This document shows, piece after piece, positions 33,862 through 42,790 of a stretch of 64,000 nucleotides of DNA. The translations under genes were made by a program, and so were the position numbers. The stretch comes from Leptolyngbya sp. O-77. Lineage in GTDB: Bacteria; Cyanobacteriota; Cyanobacteriia; Elainellales; Elainellaceae. The notes under the pieces are model-generated. The model had not been told where the DNA came from. It worked only from the letters and a program-made list of their open reading frames with translations, and did no database searches. The stretch is taken from assembly GCF_001548395.1 (NCBI RefSeq), contig NZ_AP017367.1, forward strand, positions 4,005,001 through 4,069,000. Reading direction: 5' to 3'. The stretch's first letter is position 1. The number at the start of each line of letters is the position of its first letter.

Positions 33862-35226
33862 CTAATCCCTAAGCGTTTGCAATGTCAGCACTTGCGGCGG
33901 GGTTGCGTCGGGCGGATAGAGGAACGTCACCTGTACGAGACGGCGACCCCCCGGCGGCAGATCCAGGACGGCCAGGGGAGCGCTGCGATCGCCCCGTCGC
34001 TGCACCAGATGCACATAGCGCGTGCGGTTTAGCCCCCGGCTGTCGAAAAAGCGCACCCGCACCGTGCCGCGAAAGAAGGTCTGCGTTGGCAATGGCTCAA
34101 AAAAGCGCAGCCCGTTTTGGCTGAGGCTGTCTTCTTTGATGGGGGTTTGCAGGGCGATCGCCACCCGCTGCAATTGGTCGGTCGGGTTATGCAGCGGCAG
34201 CGCCAGGTCATATTCCACCGCGTAATTGCCGTGGGCAGCGTAGGCGGTGTCGTCGTAGCGCACGATCAGCGGCGCAGTCTGAATCTGTCCCGTGCCCAGT
34301 CGCCCCGCCACCAGGCTACTCAACGGGTACGAAACGCCTGCACCCGCAGGTGGAATGCTGAGGTGGGGGCCGTTGGGTTCGTCTGTGATTCGCGCAGCCC
34401 AGCGAGATCCCTGCGCCACGCCGGCCACTCGCCCGTAGATAACTGCGCCCGGTTCGCCCGGTGGAGTGGGGGGGCGATCGCGCGGAGTCGCCAAATCCCC
34501 TGTTTCCAGCAGGCTTACCCAGTCTTCCAGCGTCGGCGCTTGCTCGTTTCCATCAACATCGCGGCGGGCAAATAGGGCCAAACTCGCAGCATACACCGGG
34601 CCATCACTCCGCAACCGCGCCAGGGTCGATCGCCCATTCAGCGGCGGATCAAGCGTCGCCACCGGAATCGGCGCATTCAGCAGCAGGCGATACTCACCTG
34701 GCGGAATCACCAGACGATCGGGAAAGACCTCGCCGCGTCGCCCTCGCAGTACGTCACTCATGGCGCGGCTGCCCGGCCCAGCAAACACATCGCCATCGGC
34801 ATTTTCTACCCATCCAGGCAGGGCGATAAAGGGCGCGTCGGGCTGGCTCAGGTAGCTGGCGGCGCTGATCACATCCACCGTGACGGGCTGTGTACCCGGA
34901 TTGTGCAGCACAATGCCCAGATACAGGCTGGTGAGGTTATCCGGCGACACTGCTCGAAACACATGATGGGCAAACACATCAAACCGCCCCGCTAGCGGCA
35001 CGTTTAGATGGGCAGCGGGGTGCTGCTTGCCCGCAGGCGGAAAGGTCGAGAGCAAAATGCCCTCCGACCCGACTAGTTCTGGGCTGTTGCTGTTGAACTG
35101 GAGCGTGTCGTCGAGTTGCCCCGGCAGGGGGCGCACCTGGCGCGGTACGACAATTTCTTGCGGCGTAGGAGTGGGGGCGGGCGTTTGGGCAAGGACTGGA
35201 GAAAGGAGTAACGGGAAAAGTAGCAC
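33862..35226 (-). CDS. DUF3370 exported protein
   Basis: A 454-residue protein with a signal peptide (MLLFPLLLSPVLAQ, cleavage after AQ). The mature part IVVPRQVRPLPGQLDDTLQFNSN, GIVLHNPGTQPVTVDVISAASYLSQPDAPFIALPGW and PPGEYRLLLNAPIPV matches the cyanobacterial DUF3370 family. The role is unknown; probably periplasmic or cell-surface. The gene starts 13 bp after the stop of the pyroglutamyl-peptidase-like gene on the complementary map, so the order on the minus strand is peptidase then DUF3370. Confidence 0.85.
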   Translation of the reverse strand: MLLFPLLLSPVLAQTPAPTPTPQEIVVPRQVRPLPGQLDDTLQFNSNSPELVGSEGILLSTFPPAGKQHPAAHLNVPLAGRFDVFAHHVFRAVSPDNLTSLYLGIVLHNPGTQPVTVDVISAASYLSQPDAPFIALPGWVENADGDVFAGPGSRAMSDVLRGRRGEVFPDRLVIPPGEYRLLLNAPIPVATLDPPLNGRSTLARLRSDGPVYAASLALFARRDVDGNEQAPTLEDWVSLLETGDLATPRDRPPTPPGEPGAVIYGRVAGVAQGSRWAARITDEPNGPHLSIPPAGAGVSYPLSSLVAGRLGTGQIQTAPLIVRYDDTAYAAHGNYAVEYDLALPLHNPTDQLQRVAIALQTPIKEDSLSQNGLRFFEPLPTQTFFRGTVRVRFFDSRGLNRTRYVHLVQRRGDRSAPLAVLDLPPGGRRLVQVTFLYPPDATPPQVLTLQTLRD

Positions 35227-35239
35227 AGCTTAATCAGAA

Positions 35240-35749
35240 TCAGAGGTGAATTAGACGATGGAGAACCTGGCAAAAGTCTTGCAGGATGGGCTGGCGGTTG
35301 GCAGCAGTGAGAACGGGAATGTGGACAAACAGGCAGGGACGCTGGGATGTCTGGGCATGTTCCAGCAGGGAAAAATAGAGCGCGTTGCACACGAATTGTC
35401 CGGCATCGTGGCTGAGGTCGGTGTGAGGCAGGTCGGCGGCGAGGCGGGGCAGGTCGAGCGGCGTTTTGAGGATGCGATCGCCCTTTACTGCTTGCACTTC
35501 TAGACTCAGGCGATCGCGCGTTTCTGCCATGCCACAGCACACGACGAGATCGGGCTGAAGCTGATGAATGTGGGCGATCGCCAGCCGGGGCGCTTGCTCA
35601 AAATCAACGGGCAGCCGCCGCAGCAGATGGAGCGAATCCAGAAACGCGAAGTCGCATTGCAGCAGTGCTTCCAGCAGGTCATCAGACGAGTTGGAGGGCT
35701 GTTCGGGTTGCCAGGTGGTAAACGATGTAAGCAGGAGTTTTTGGGTCAC
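35240..35749 (-). CDS. Pyroglutamyl-peptidase I-like (C15) protein
   Basis: A 169-residue protein, slightly shorter than typical C15 peptidases (~200-215). LLTSFTTWQPEQPSNSSDDLLEAL replaces the GFGPF opening. The catalytic Cys lies in DAGQFVCNALYF (~residue 120) and the His in CLFVHIPVL (~143). The Glu is less clear. Such enzymes remove N-terminal pyroglutamate. It precedes the DUF3370 gene at 13 bp, a likely operon. Shorter length and relaxed N-terminal motif leave activity uncertain. Confidence 0.75.
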   Translation of the reverse strand: MTQKLLLTSFTTWQPEQPSNSSDDLLEALLQCDFAFLDSLHLLRRLPVDFEQAPRLAIAHIHQLQPDLVVCCGMAETRDRLSLEVQAVKGDRILKTPLDLPRLAADLPHTDLSHDAGQFVCNALYFSLLEHAQTSQRPCLFVHIPVLTAANRQPILQDFCQVLHRLIHL

Positions 35750-35973
35750 AGGAATTAAGGATAGGCGATCGCCCCACGCTTGTTTACAAGCTTAGGACTT
35801 ATGCAGTGGGATGATTTTTGGCGGGCTAGAGCCATTTTGCCAAATGCCGAATGAAATGCCGAATGAGCGGAAGCGAGAGATAAATTGCAAAATTTCTCAA
35901 GTTCCGTAAACTGTTCTGTAATTTCCGTGTGGTTACGCTGCTGAAATGCCTTTAACCCCCTTGGAGGAACAGA

Positions 35974-36411
35974 ATGAGCTTGAACGCAAGCCTGAACCGT
36001 AGCCCGAAACTATCTGCGCTGTCGGCCGCTTCTGCCCTGGCGCTGGCCGGAGCGACTTTGCTATCTCTGCCTACGGCTGCCTCGCCCTGCGGCTTCGCCA
36101 AACTTAATAATTCCGCGACCACACTGACAGATACCCCTTCTACGCCCGTAGACCCCCTCAGCCAGTCGCTCAATGTGAACCGGATGAGCCTGCTGGGTGG
36201 CGGTATTGTGGCGATCGCCGCTCTTGCTGGGGGAGCCTTTGCGCTCAAGGCTTATCGCGCCCGCAAGCTCCAACCCAGCGCGGCTCCCGACGCAGCGGCT
36301 GAGGCGTTCGTCGAAGAAAAGCCCTTTGCCATTGTCGTTCCGGCGATCGCCCTGGAGCGCCCCGCCGTGCAAAACCTCGACGCAGAACCCGCCCTGGCAG
36401 ACCGCAAGTAG
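35974..36411 (+). CDS. Small exported/membrane protein, unknown
   Basis: A 145-residue protein with a GGAGGAACAG ribosome site before ATG. It has a signal peptide-like N-terminus (SAASALALAGATLLSLPTAAS), a short Ser/Thr/Pro region, one membrane helix (LLGGGIVAIAALAGGAFALKA, ~residues 72-92) and an Ala/Pro-rich tail. No known domain. A terminator follows at 36481. Confidence 0.65.
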   Translation: MSLNASLNRSPKLSALSAASALALAGATLLSLPTAASPCGFAKLNNSATTLTDTPSTPVDPLSQSLNVNRMSLLGGGIVAIAALAGGAFALKAYRARKLQPSAAPDAAAEAFVEEKPFAIVVPAIALERPAVQNLDAEPALADRK

Positions 36412-36480
36412 AGCGATCGCTCAAAGGGTTTTCCCCTCAAAAGATTCTAGACCTTGGTCTAAGCATTGGTACTGACTCGT

Positions 36481-36510
36481 AGCCCGGCCCTAGCGTCGGG
36501 CTATTTTGTT
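36481..36510 (+). terminator. Intrinsic terminator
   Basis: Stem AGCCCG/CGGGCT around a short loop, followed by ATTTTGTT. It ends transcription from the small membrane-protein gene and directly abuts the convergent rsmA stop. Confidence 0.75.
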
Positions 36511-37364
36511 CAAATTTTCCCCTCATCTCCCTCCCTCACCCCCTCTCTCGTCTCCAGCAGCGTATTACTCAGCGCCACCCAATCTGCCACGCTGAGGTCT
36601 TCGGCGCGGGACTGAGGGTTCAGCCCCAGGCTTTCTAGCAGGGGCATGAGGTCGTCTTTGTCTACGGCAGGTTGCAGCGTGTTGCGGAGCATTTTGCGGC
36701 GGGTGGCAAAACCCAGCCTCACGAGCATGTCCAAATGTTTGGGGTCGGCGGCGGCAGGGGCAAACGAGCGCGGGGTCAGGCGCACGACGACGGAATCGAC
36801 CTTGGGTGGCGGCTGAAAGGCACTGGCGGGGACATGGCAGATGCGATCGCACTGGGCGAGATACTGCACCCGCACCGACAGCGCACCATAGGCCTTGCTG
36901 CTAGGGCTGGCGCAGAGGCGATCGCCCACTTCCTTTTGCAGCAGCAGCACGATCGAGTCCAGCGGGCGGGGATTGGGAGCCGCAATGCTGCCCAGCAGCC
37001 GTTCCAAAATCGGCCCGGTGATGTTGTAGGGGATATTGGCGACGACCTTGTTGGGCTGCTGAAACTGCGGAAAATTGGTCAGCAGCGTGTCCAGATCGAG
37101 CGCCAGAAAATCGCCTTGCAGCAGCAAGAAATTTGGCGCTTCACCCAATTGCTTGGCTAGCAGCGTACACAGGTCGCGGTCGATTTCTACCGCCACCACC
37201 GCTGCGGCCAGGGGCAAGAGGCGGCGCGTCAGGATGCCCGTGCCAGGGCCAATTTCCAAAACGCGATCGCCCTCTGCCAGGCTAGCCGCCTCCACAATCT
37301 GCTGAAGCGCGCGATCGCTGCGGAGCCAGTGTTGCCCAAATTGTTTTCGCGTGCGGGGAGCCAT
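36510..37364 (-). CDS. rsmA: 16S rRNA (A1518/A1519) dimethyltransferase
   Basis: A 284-residue RsmA/KsgA protein. RKQFGQHWLRSD is the usual start, VLEIGPGTGILTRRLL is the S-adenosylmethionine motif I, and VVANIPYNITGPILERLL carries the NxPY motif. The C-terminal helical domain has FATRRKMLRNTL. It dimethylates two adjacent adenines near the 3' end of 16S rRNA and acts in small-subunit assembly. Length matches the family; the ATG start at 37364 gives the canonical N-terminus. Confidence 0.95.
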   Translation of the reverse strand: MAPRTRKQFGQHWLRSDRALQQIVEAASLAEGDRVLEIGPGTGILTRRLLPLAAAVVAVEIDRDLCTLLAKQLGEAPNFLLLQGDFLALDLDTLLTNFPQFQQPNKVVANIPYNITGPILERLLGSIAAPNPRPLDSIVLLLQKEVGDRLCASPSSKAYGALSVRVQYLAQCDRICHVPASAFQPPPKVDSVVVRLTPRSFAPAAADPKHLDMLVRLGFATRRKMLRNTLQPAVDKDDLMPLLESLGLNPQSRAEDLSVADWVALSNTLLETREGVREGDEGKI

Positions 37365-37414
37365 CGGCAGCCGTCGATAAAGTTTTTGCCCAGATTCTTA
37401 ACCCATCGTCTTGG

Positions 37415-37750
37415 CTAAGAGTCCAAGCTTCCCACACTGAGGGGCACCATGTCTCCCTGAAGCGTTAGCCCCAATAGCATTTTTTGGCGGGGCTTGATCA
37501 AGGTGCCTGTGAGGGCGCAGTGGGTTTCTTGATGGGCGATCGCCGCTACACTAGATTGAATCTCATCCCGCGAGAGGAGGGAGGGCGTTTCGCCACTCTT
37601 TTGCTGCACGTAGCGCCACAGCACCTCCCGAATTAGCGCCTGATAGCCTTGGCTCCCGGCAATTTCTTTGAGCCGCTCTTTCAGCTCTCGCTCTAGCCGG
37701 ATGCTGGTCACTTCCATTTCAGTGGTTGATGTGCGGTTCAGAGTATGCAT
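37415..37750 (-). CDS. Ribbon-helix-helix-like regulator
   Basis: A 111-residue protein starting MHTLNRTSTTEMEVTSIRLE at 37750, after AGGAGGCCC. The ATG upstream at 37768 lies in the ribosome site and is rejected. MEVTSIRLERELKERLKEIAG, then QGYQALIREVLWRYVQQ is a ribbon-helix-helix DNA-binding domain. The C-terminal ~55 residues (AIAHQETHCALTGTLIKPRQ) resemble a small beta domain. An imperfect palindrome ATACAACTGTAGTAT lies ~50 bp upstream and may be its own operator. Confidence 0.72.
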   Translation of the reverse strand: MHTLNRTSTTEMEVTSIRLERELKERLKEIAGSQGYQALIREVLWRYVQQKSGETPSLLSRDEIQSSVAAIAHQETHCALTGTLIKPRQKMLLGLTLQGDMVPLSVGSLDS

Positions 37751-38181
37751 TTTGTAGGGCCTCCTCATAAAGCTTGCTAGAAGAACTGGCCCTATCGTAA
37801 TACAACTGTAGTATGTTGCGCCAATTGGTCGTTCTGAAAGGCAAAGACTCGGAGGCAGGAAGGGGTTAAGTCCCTATAACACGGCATTAAAAAATCGCTG
37901 CACAGAGAATCTGCACAACGATTTGCGGAAGTTAAGCCAACGATCTAAACCAACAATCTAAACCAACAGGCTATTGCGAGCTATCGTGGGCATCGCGAGC
38001 TATCGCGGGCTATTGCGAAGACTATTACAGAGTCCAGAGTGATCAAGAGCCTTGAGCCATAGCGATTTGATGAATTAGAAAGCACCTAGCCTCAGAAGAG
38101 CCTAGGGAGTCTCTTAATGCTCCACTGGATTCGCTACTGTACGGTCATACCCCGATGCAACACAGTGCCGAGGGCAAATCC
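37751..38181. other. Intergenic, repeated GCGAGCTATCG units
   Basis: Contains the regulator's promoter region, a short tandem of GCGAGCTATCG-like units (~37976-38025) and no ORF. Confidence 0.4.
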
Positions 38182-38958
38182 TTAAGACTGGCCTGGGTCG
38201 GTTACGGTTGCTACCTGGTTGTTGGAAGTCATCGTTTCAATCCGGTTGCCGCGAGTGGTCAAAGTTACTGCTGAGCCATTCCGCAGCCCCAAACGAGCCT
38301 GATCTTGTACTGAAAGAGACAGTAGACGGATCGAGCCATCGGCCAGCCGGACTCGAATACGATCGAGCCTGGGGGTCAGCTCGACCACGGTTGCCTCGAC
38401 CTGTTCTGCGGGCTGCACCGAAACCATCCGCATCATGGTGATAATGCGATCGCCGCTCATGGTCAGCATCACTTCTACGCCGGGGGCTAGTCCTAACTGA
38501 CCCTGCTTTTGAGCCGCCAGCGAGAACATGCGGATGCTGCCGTTTGCCAGTCTCAGCCGCACCGTGTCTTCACGAAGGTCAGTATCCACAACGGTGGCAG
38601 TGGTGCTCATTTCTGGGGAGGACGAAATCATCCGGGTCATGGTGATAATGCGATTGCCGCTCATCGTTAGCATTACCTCGGCACCCCGCTCCAGCCCAAG
38701 CTGGCTTTGCTCCTGGGAAGATAAAGAAAACATACGAATGCTGCCGTCCGACAGTCTCAGGCGCACCGTATCTTCGCGGGCATCGGTATCGATCACGGTT
38801 CCGGTCGTGCTGGTCAGAGCTTGGGCAACCAGGATTGAGGAAGAGGAGGGAGCGCGTCCGGCTTCGGGCAGGGCGATCGCCCCAGGTGCGATCGCTATCC
38901 CAGCAACGAGCGCCAAGGCGGCACCCGTCCATACATTCCGTTTTGCAAGCGTATTCAT
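38182..38958 (-). CDS. Exported protein with three ~60-residue repeats
   Basis: A 258-residue protein with an N-terminal signal peptide (ALALVAGIAIAPGAIA). Three tandem repeats follow at about residues 50-110, 115-175 and 183-243. Each has the pattern VIDTDxREDTVRLRLxDGSIRMFSL, then QLGLxxGxEVMLTMSGxRI. The third is most diverged (LTPRLDRIRVRLADGSIRLLSL). The repeat resembles small beta-barrel modules. Function unknown; located in the periplasm or envelope. Confidence 0.75.
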   Translation of the reverse strand: MNTLAKRNVWTGAALALVAGIAIAPGAIALPEAGRAPSSSSILVAQALTSTTGTVIDTDAREDTVRLRLSDGSIRMFSLSSQEQSQLGLERGAEVMLTMSGNRIITMTRMISSSPEMSTTATVVDTDLREDTVRLRLANGSIRMFSLAAQKQGQLGLAPGVEVMLTMSGDRIITMMRMVSVQPAEQVEATVVELTPRLDRIRVRLADGSIRLLSLSVQDQARLGLRNGSAVTLTTRGNRIETMTSNNQVATVTDPGQS

Positions 38959-39322
38959 TTCAAGTCATCTCCAAAGTCAACATCACAACGCAGCTCTGTT
39001 GAAGTAGAGTGCCTGCATGAGAGAGAACAAAAGCAATCAACATTGCGTTCTGAACTGTGTTCCTATGCAGGTCATTCAAACATTCAACTTGCCTTCATGA
39101 TGGACGGCTTCTATGACAGTCAAATGATGGCTGGTTAAAAGCGTAATAAGAGAAAGATAAGAGGATGCTGAGAGCCGTAGCGGATGCCAATATTGGTGAA
39201 AAGATTAAGCAGCGGAACTGCGAACTCGGGCTGCGAAGACTGCTGCATAATGCCGAATGCCGCATAACGCCGCATTATGTTTGGTTCAATCTTGCGATGG
39301 GCAAACGATGAATCGTGACGGG
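38959..39322. other. Intergenic, no gene seen
   Basis: Promoter region of the repeat protein. Includes an inverted repeat CATAATGC...GCATTATG around 39246-39278. Confidence 0.4.
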
Positions 39323-39967
39323 TTAGCGATGGCTGCTGTCGGCGATCGCCGAAGTAGGTTCATCCGCCGTGGGCGGAAAGTGGCGATCGATAATCTGCGG
39401 CACGTCTTCGGGGCGAATACGGCTGTAGCGCGTCTTGTTGATGATGACGTTGGGCCCGGCTTTGCACTGTTTCATGCAGCCTGTGCCTTTGAGCTTTACC
39501 TGGTCATCGAGCTGGCGATCGCCCAGGGCTTGCTGAATCGCTTCGGTGACGGCGCGGCCGCCGCGCTTGCAGCAGTCCGATTTTTGGCAAAACAGGATCG
39601 TGCTGGTGGCGCTGGGCGCAGGAGCCGCTGGCTGTGCCGGAGAAGCGGTTGGGAGAGGCTCTAAGCCACGGCTTGCTCGCTCAGGGCTTGCCAAGTCAGC
39701 ACTGGGTGACGCAACCCGAATATGGTCTGCCTTAAACTTGACCATCCCCTCGCCATAGTCCAACTGCTGATAGCCGCTGACCTGGAGCCACTCACCCGGC
39801 ACCAGCACCCGCTGACAGCTTGCCCGCGCTTCTTTTGACAGCTTGATATATAGCTCTCCGACCGCCGTTGACAGGCGCAATCCCTTAATCTTGTAGCCGT
39901 CTTTTACCACCAGTCCTAGAAATCGACCTTCGATCTGAAACGGTGTTTTTTCGCTTTTGTGGCCCAT
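39323..39967 (-). CDS. Thioredoxin-like [2Fe-2S] ferredoxin domain protein
   Basis: A 214-residue protein. An N-terminal ~85-residue beta-rich domain (PFQIEGRFLGLVVKDGYKIKG, WLQVSGYQQLDYGEG) and a Pro/Ala linker lead to the ferredoxin domain with four Cys: ILFCQKSDCCKRGG and GTGCMKQCKAGPNVII. That spacing fits thioredoxin-like [2Fe-2S] proteins, such as the hydrogenase/NDH-associated ferredoxins. It is 7 bp from the Asr1405-type gene and likely co-transcribed. Confidence 0.88.
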   Translation of the reverse strand: MGHKSEKTPFQIEGRFLGLVVKDGYKIKGLRLSTAVGELYIKLSKEARASCQRVLVPGEWLQVSGYQQLDYGEGMVKFKADHIRVASPSADLASPERASRGLEPLPTASPAQPAAPAPSATSTILFCQKSDCCKRGGRAVTEAIQQALGDRQLDDQVKLKGTGCMKQCKAGPNVIINKTRYSRIRPEDVPQIIDRHFPPTADEPTSAIADSSHR

Positions 39968-39974
39968 AAGTGAA

Positions 39975-40253
39975 TTACCCCTTGACGCGCCAGCAGCGGT
40001 CTAATAGTTCAACTAAATCTTTGCGAGAGGCAGTGATTTGGTAAATCACGCTCCTCACCTGGAGGGCGGCCAGGGGCGTAGAAACGTCGGCCCGAAGCAT
40101 CCCATCTGGAAAACAGTATGCCGGAATATTGAGATCTCGGAGGCGGTGGTAGACTTGCCAGCGATCGCTCCGAGATATGGCGATCGCTGGCAGTAATGAA
40201 GCGTCGGAATCGGTTGTTGCTTCGGCAGTAAGCGGTGTGGTCGGGTTCATCAA
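39975..40253 (-). CDS. Asr1405/Asl0597 family protein
   Basis: A 92-residue protein. ISRSDRWQVYHRLRDLNIPAYC and VRSVIYQITASRKDLVELLDRCW match the cyanobacterial Asr1405/Asl0597 family of unknown function. It is first in a two-gene operon with the ferredoxin-domain gene. Confidence 0.8.
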   Translation of the reverse strand: MMNPTTPLTAEATTDSDASLLPAIAISRSDRWQVYHRLRDLNIPAYCFPDGMLRADVSTPLAALQVRSVIYQITASRKDLVELLDRCWRVKG

Positions 40254-40591
40254 TCCAGCGTCAGCAGGTCAGTGAAGATTTGCAGAAGGAAGGGCAACGA
40301 GTACTTAAAGTACGTCTAAAGAGCGCTCTGTGAGCTTGATCAGCAGCACGCCGTAACCAGCGCTCCATCATCAATAGCCAGCACTCTATTGACAATAAAA
40401 GTCAATAGCTCCTATTTCCAGGATAGACGCTCACTGGATCTTTTTGCAAACTATTTTCATTAGCAAATCGTCAAACTCGCTACCTGAACAAGGCCGAAAG
40501 CCTATTCAAACGGTCGTTTCAGCGAATTTCTAGATTAAAACTTACTTCCAAGATTGATCTAAATCCTGAGTGAGTGTGCGATAGAAATGCT
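40254..40591. other. Intergenic with inverted repeat CTATTGAC/GTCAATAG
   Basis: The 8-bp arms at 40386-40393 and 40401-40408 are the same as the core arms of the palindrome at 14600-14631. No ORF. Contains the promoter for the Asr1405-type operon. Confidence 0.5.
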
Positions 40592-42775
40592 TCACTCCTC
40601 TTCAAAGGGGAGGCGCTCTGGCGCGGCAGGCGCGACCAAATCCGGCAGGGGCGATCGCTCTACTGGCGCTAGATCAACAGGCTCCAGCGGCGCAGTTGGC
40701 TCCGAAAGTGGCGCAGGCTGGGCAGTAGGGCTAACCAACTCTGGTCGCAGGCTGGGTCGGGCGCTGGGCGGCTCCGCAGGTTTGGATTTAGCAGGCTTAG
40801 AGCTAGCAGGTTTGGATTTAACAGACTCCTGCAACTCTTTCACACCCAACTGGAGCGACTCTTGCAGCGCCTCAACCTTAGTGCTGGCTGAAGACTGAAA
40901 CTCTTTCAGGCGATCGCGCAGGCTGTCCAGATAGCTCTTGGGTTTGGGTCGAGCGGGTCGGCTGACGCGCGGTGTGGGGCTGGGCGCAGGCAACTCCTGC
41001 ACTTGCTCCTGCACCTGCTCTTCTAGTTCGCGCAGCACAGACGGGGTTGGAGCAGACTGGGCAGGGGGACTTGGCAACGGCTCTGGGATGACGCTTGGCT
41101 CCGGAGTCGGCACAGCGGGCACTGGGAACACTCTGGGCGCTGGGGACACTCTGGGCGCTGGCTCAGTCGTGCGAGTCGGCGGCGGCGCTTTTGCGGGGGT
41201 AGGAGCTGGCGTCTTGCCAGATGGCTCCAAATCCGATGGCTCGCGATCGAACGACTTCGGCTCCACTGGCTCTTTCACTGGCTCTTTCACTGGCTCTGGC
41301 TGTTGGGGCCGGGGGCTGGGGGTCGCCGCTGGGGAAACCACAGGTTTCGGTGATGCGGGCGCGGTTTCCTGGGCTTTCTTTGCTTTGGGCGATTCGCGAA
41401 GCGATCCCTGCGGGAATCGCGCTGGGCGGACAGGCACAGGGCTGGGTTCGGCGGCTGGTGTGGGAGCTAGCACTGGGGTCGGTGCTGGGGTCGGCGCTGA
41501 CTCCACCACGGGAGATGATTGGCGTGGGCTGGGCGAAGGCTCTGGGGCGATCGCCTTGGGTGTTGCCGATTCCGACGGCTCTGGCCCGCTAGAATTTACT
41601 TTTTGGGAGGGCGCTGCTTCGGGCGGTGATGGTTTGGGTTCCGCCGCCTTTGGTGGTTCAGATTCTAGAGTGGGGGCGGGCGAAACGGCAGGTTTTGCGG
41701 GCGCAGTTTTGGACGCGGGCAGAGGTACGGGCGTTGGCGCGATTTCTGTTGGCGCAGATTTCGGGGATTCTGGCACGGGTGACACCGCTGGCTTCGGGGT
41801 GGGAGATTCCTTGCTAAGCGGCGTGGGCAGTGGTTTCGGGGCAGGCTTGTAGTTGGGGTCAACAATGGCGCGGGCTTCGTCTAGTGTCAGATCGCCCCGC
41901 ACTAGCTTTGATAGTCCATCCGTGCCGCCAGGAGTGTAGGTCAATACGCGAACAGTGTTATTGAAAGCGTTGGGAATTGGCTCTCCGTCTTCGTTAAGCA
42001 ACTCTAGCTGTACCCAGTTCTTGCCTGGCTTGAACCCTTTTAGATAAATGGGCTGCCACTGGTCGATCAAGAAGCTCTCGCCGTTGACCGTAGCACGAAT
42101 CCGCCAGTCGGGGATATCGTCATCTTCGCTGGACTGGGCGACCAAGTGCAGCGGCACGTTGGTCAGGAAAAAGTCCAGCATCACAGGTTCCGCGCCGTAG
42201 GAACCAACGGGACGGCTGTAGGTAAGCAGGGGCTGATTGCGGATAGGGCGGTTGTCCGGCGTTTTTGCATAAACGTGGAACGTAACCTGGGCAAAGGCTC
42301 CGTCGTTCTTGAAGAGTTCGTGCCAGGGACGAGAGGCGATCGCCCTCACGGTATGCGTCCCCGGCTCCAGATTCTCGAACACAATCGGCTCGGCAGCGTC
42401 GTACAGCGCTTTATAGGGCGAGTTGTCCAAAATCACATGGACGTGTGGCCCCAACCCCAGGGTTTTGTCCTTAAAGATAGGCAAGTCGTTGACCTGCACC
42501 TTGACTAAAACTTTGTCATCTTGCAGCACTTCGTCCGGGCGCGGGCTGAGGATTTTGACCTGCGGCTGATAATTCTCCAAAAATGGGCGCAGGTCTAGCA
42601 GTAGCGCTGGGGGAGGCACTTCGGAAATACTGCTGGGACGGGGACTACTGAGACTAGTCGAGGGGCGATCGCCCTTGCGGACGGGCTTTTCACCACAGGC
42701 GGCAGATCCTAGCCCCAATATCGCAACTAAACCCAAGATCACCAGGCGTTTGCCCCATTGCCGTATCCGCTGCAT
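40592..42775 (-). CDS. Proline-rich lipoprotein
   Basis: A 727-residue protein starting MQRIRQWGKRLVILGLVAIL at 42775, with lipobox LGSAAC. Residues ~45-270 form a folded domain with IG-like features (QVKILSPRPDEVLQDDKVLVKVQV, LGLGPHVHVILDN, NLEPGTHTVRAIASRPWHE). From ~290 to 620 it is mostly Pro/Ala/Ser/Glu low complexity; the end has short KPASSKPAKSKPAEP repeats. It is likely outer-membrane or periplasmic, with a long flexible spacer. Function unknown. Confidence 0.75.
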   Translation of the reverse strand: MQRIRQWGKRLVILGLVAILGLGSAACGEKPVRKGDRPSTSLSSPRPSSISEVPPPALLLDLRPFLENYQPQVKILSPRPDEVLQDDKVLVKVQVNDLPIFKDKTLGLGPHVHVILDNSPYKALYDAAEPIVFENLEPGTHTVRAIASRPWHELFKNDGAFAQVTFHVYAKTPDNRPIRNQPLLTYSRPVGSYGAEPVMLDFFLTNVPLHLVAQSSEDDDIPDWRIRATVNGESFLIDQWQPIYLKGFKPGKNWVQLELLNEDGEPIPNAFNNTVRVLTYTPGGTDGLSKLVRGDLTLDEARAIVDPNYKPAPKPLPTPLSKESPTPKPAVSPVPESPKSAPTEIAPTPVPLPASKTAPAKPAVSPAPTLESEPPKAAEPKPSPPEAAPSQKVNSSGPEPSESATPKAIAPEPSPSPRQSSPVVESAPTPAPTPVLAPTPAAEPSPVPVRPARFPQGSLRESPKAKKAQETAPASPKPVVSPAATPSPRPQQPEPVKEPVKEPVEPKSFDREPSDLEPSGKTPAPTPAKAPPPTRTTEPAPRVSPAPRVFPVPAVPTPEPSVIPEPLPSPPAQSAPTPSVLRELEEQVQEQVQELPAPSPTPRVSRPARPKPKSYLDSLRDRLKEFQSSASTKVEALQESLQLGVKELQESVKSKPASSKPAKSKPAEPPSARPSLRPELVSPTAQPAPLSEPTAPLEPVDLAPVERSPLPDLVAPAAPERLPFEEE

Positions 42776-42790
42776 CACCACGCGCCTCAC

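Noticed and set aside
39246..39280. CATAACG near an inverted repeat considered as another attC
   Set aside because: No matching GTT core at attC distance and no cassette structure; it is in host chromosome.
40938..41852. Plus-strand glycine-rich frame of 304 residues
   Set aside because: Mirror frame of the proline-rich lipoprotein on the other strand; no start context or domain.
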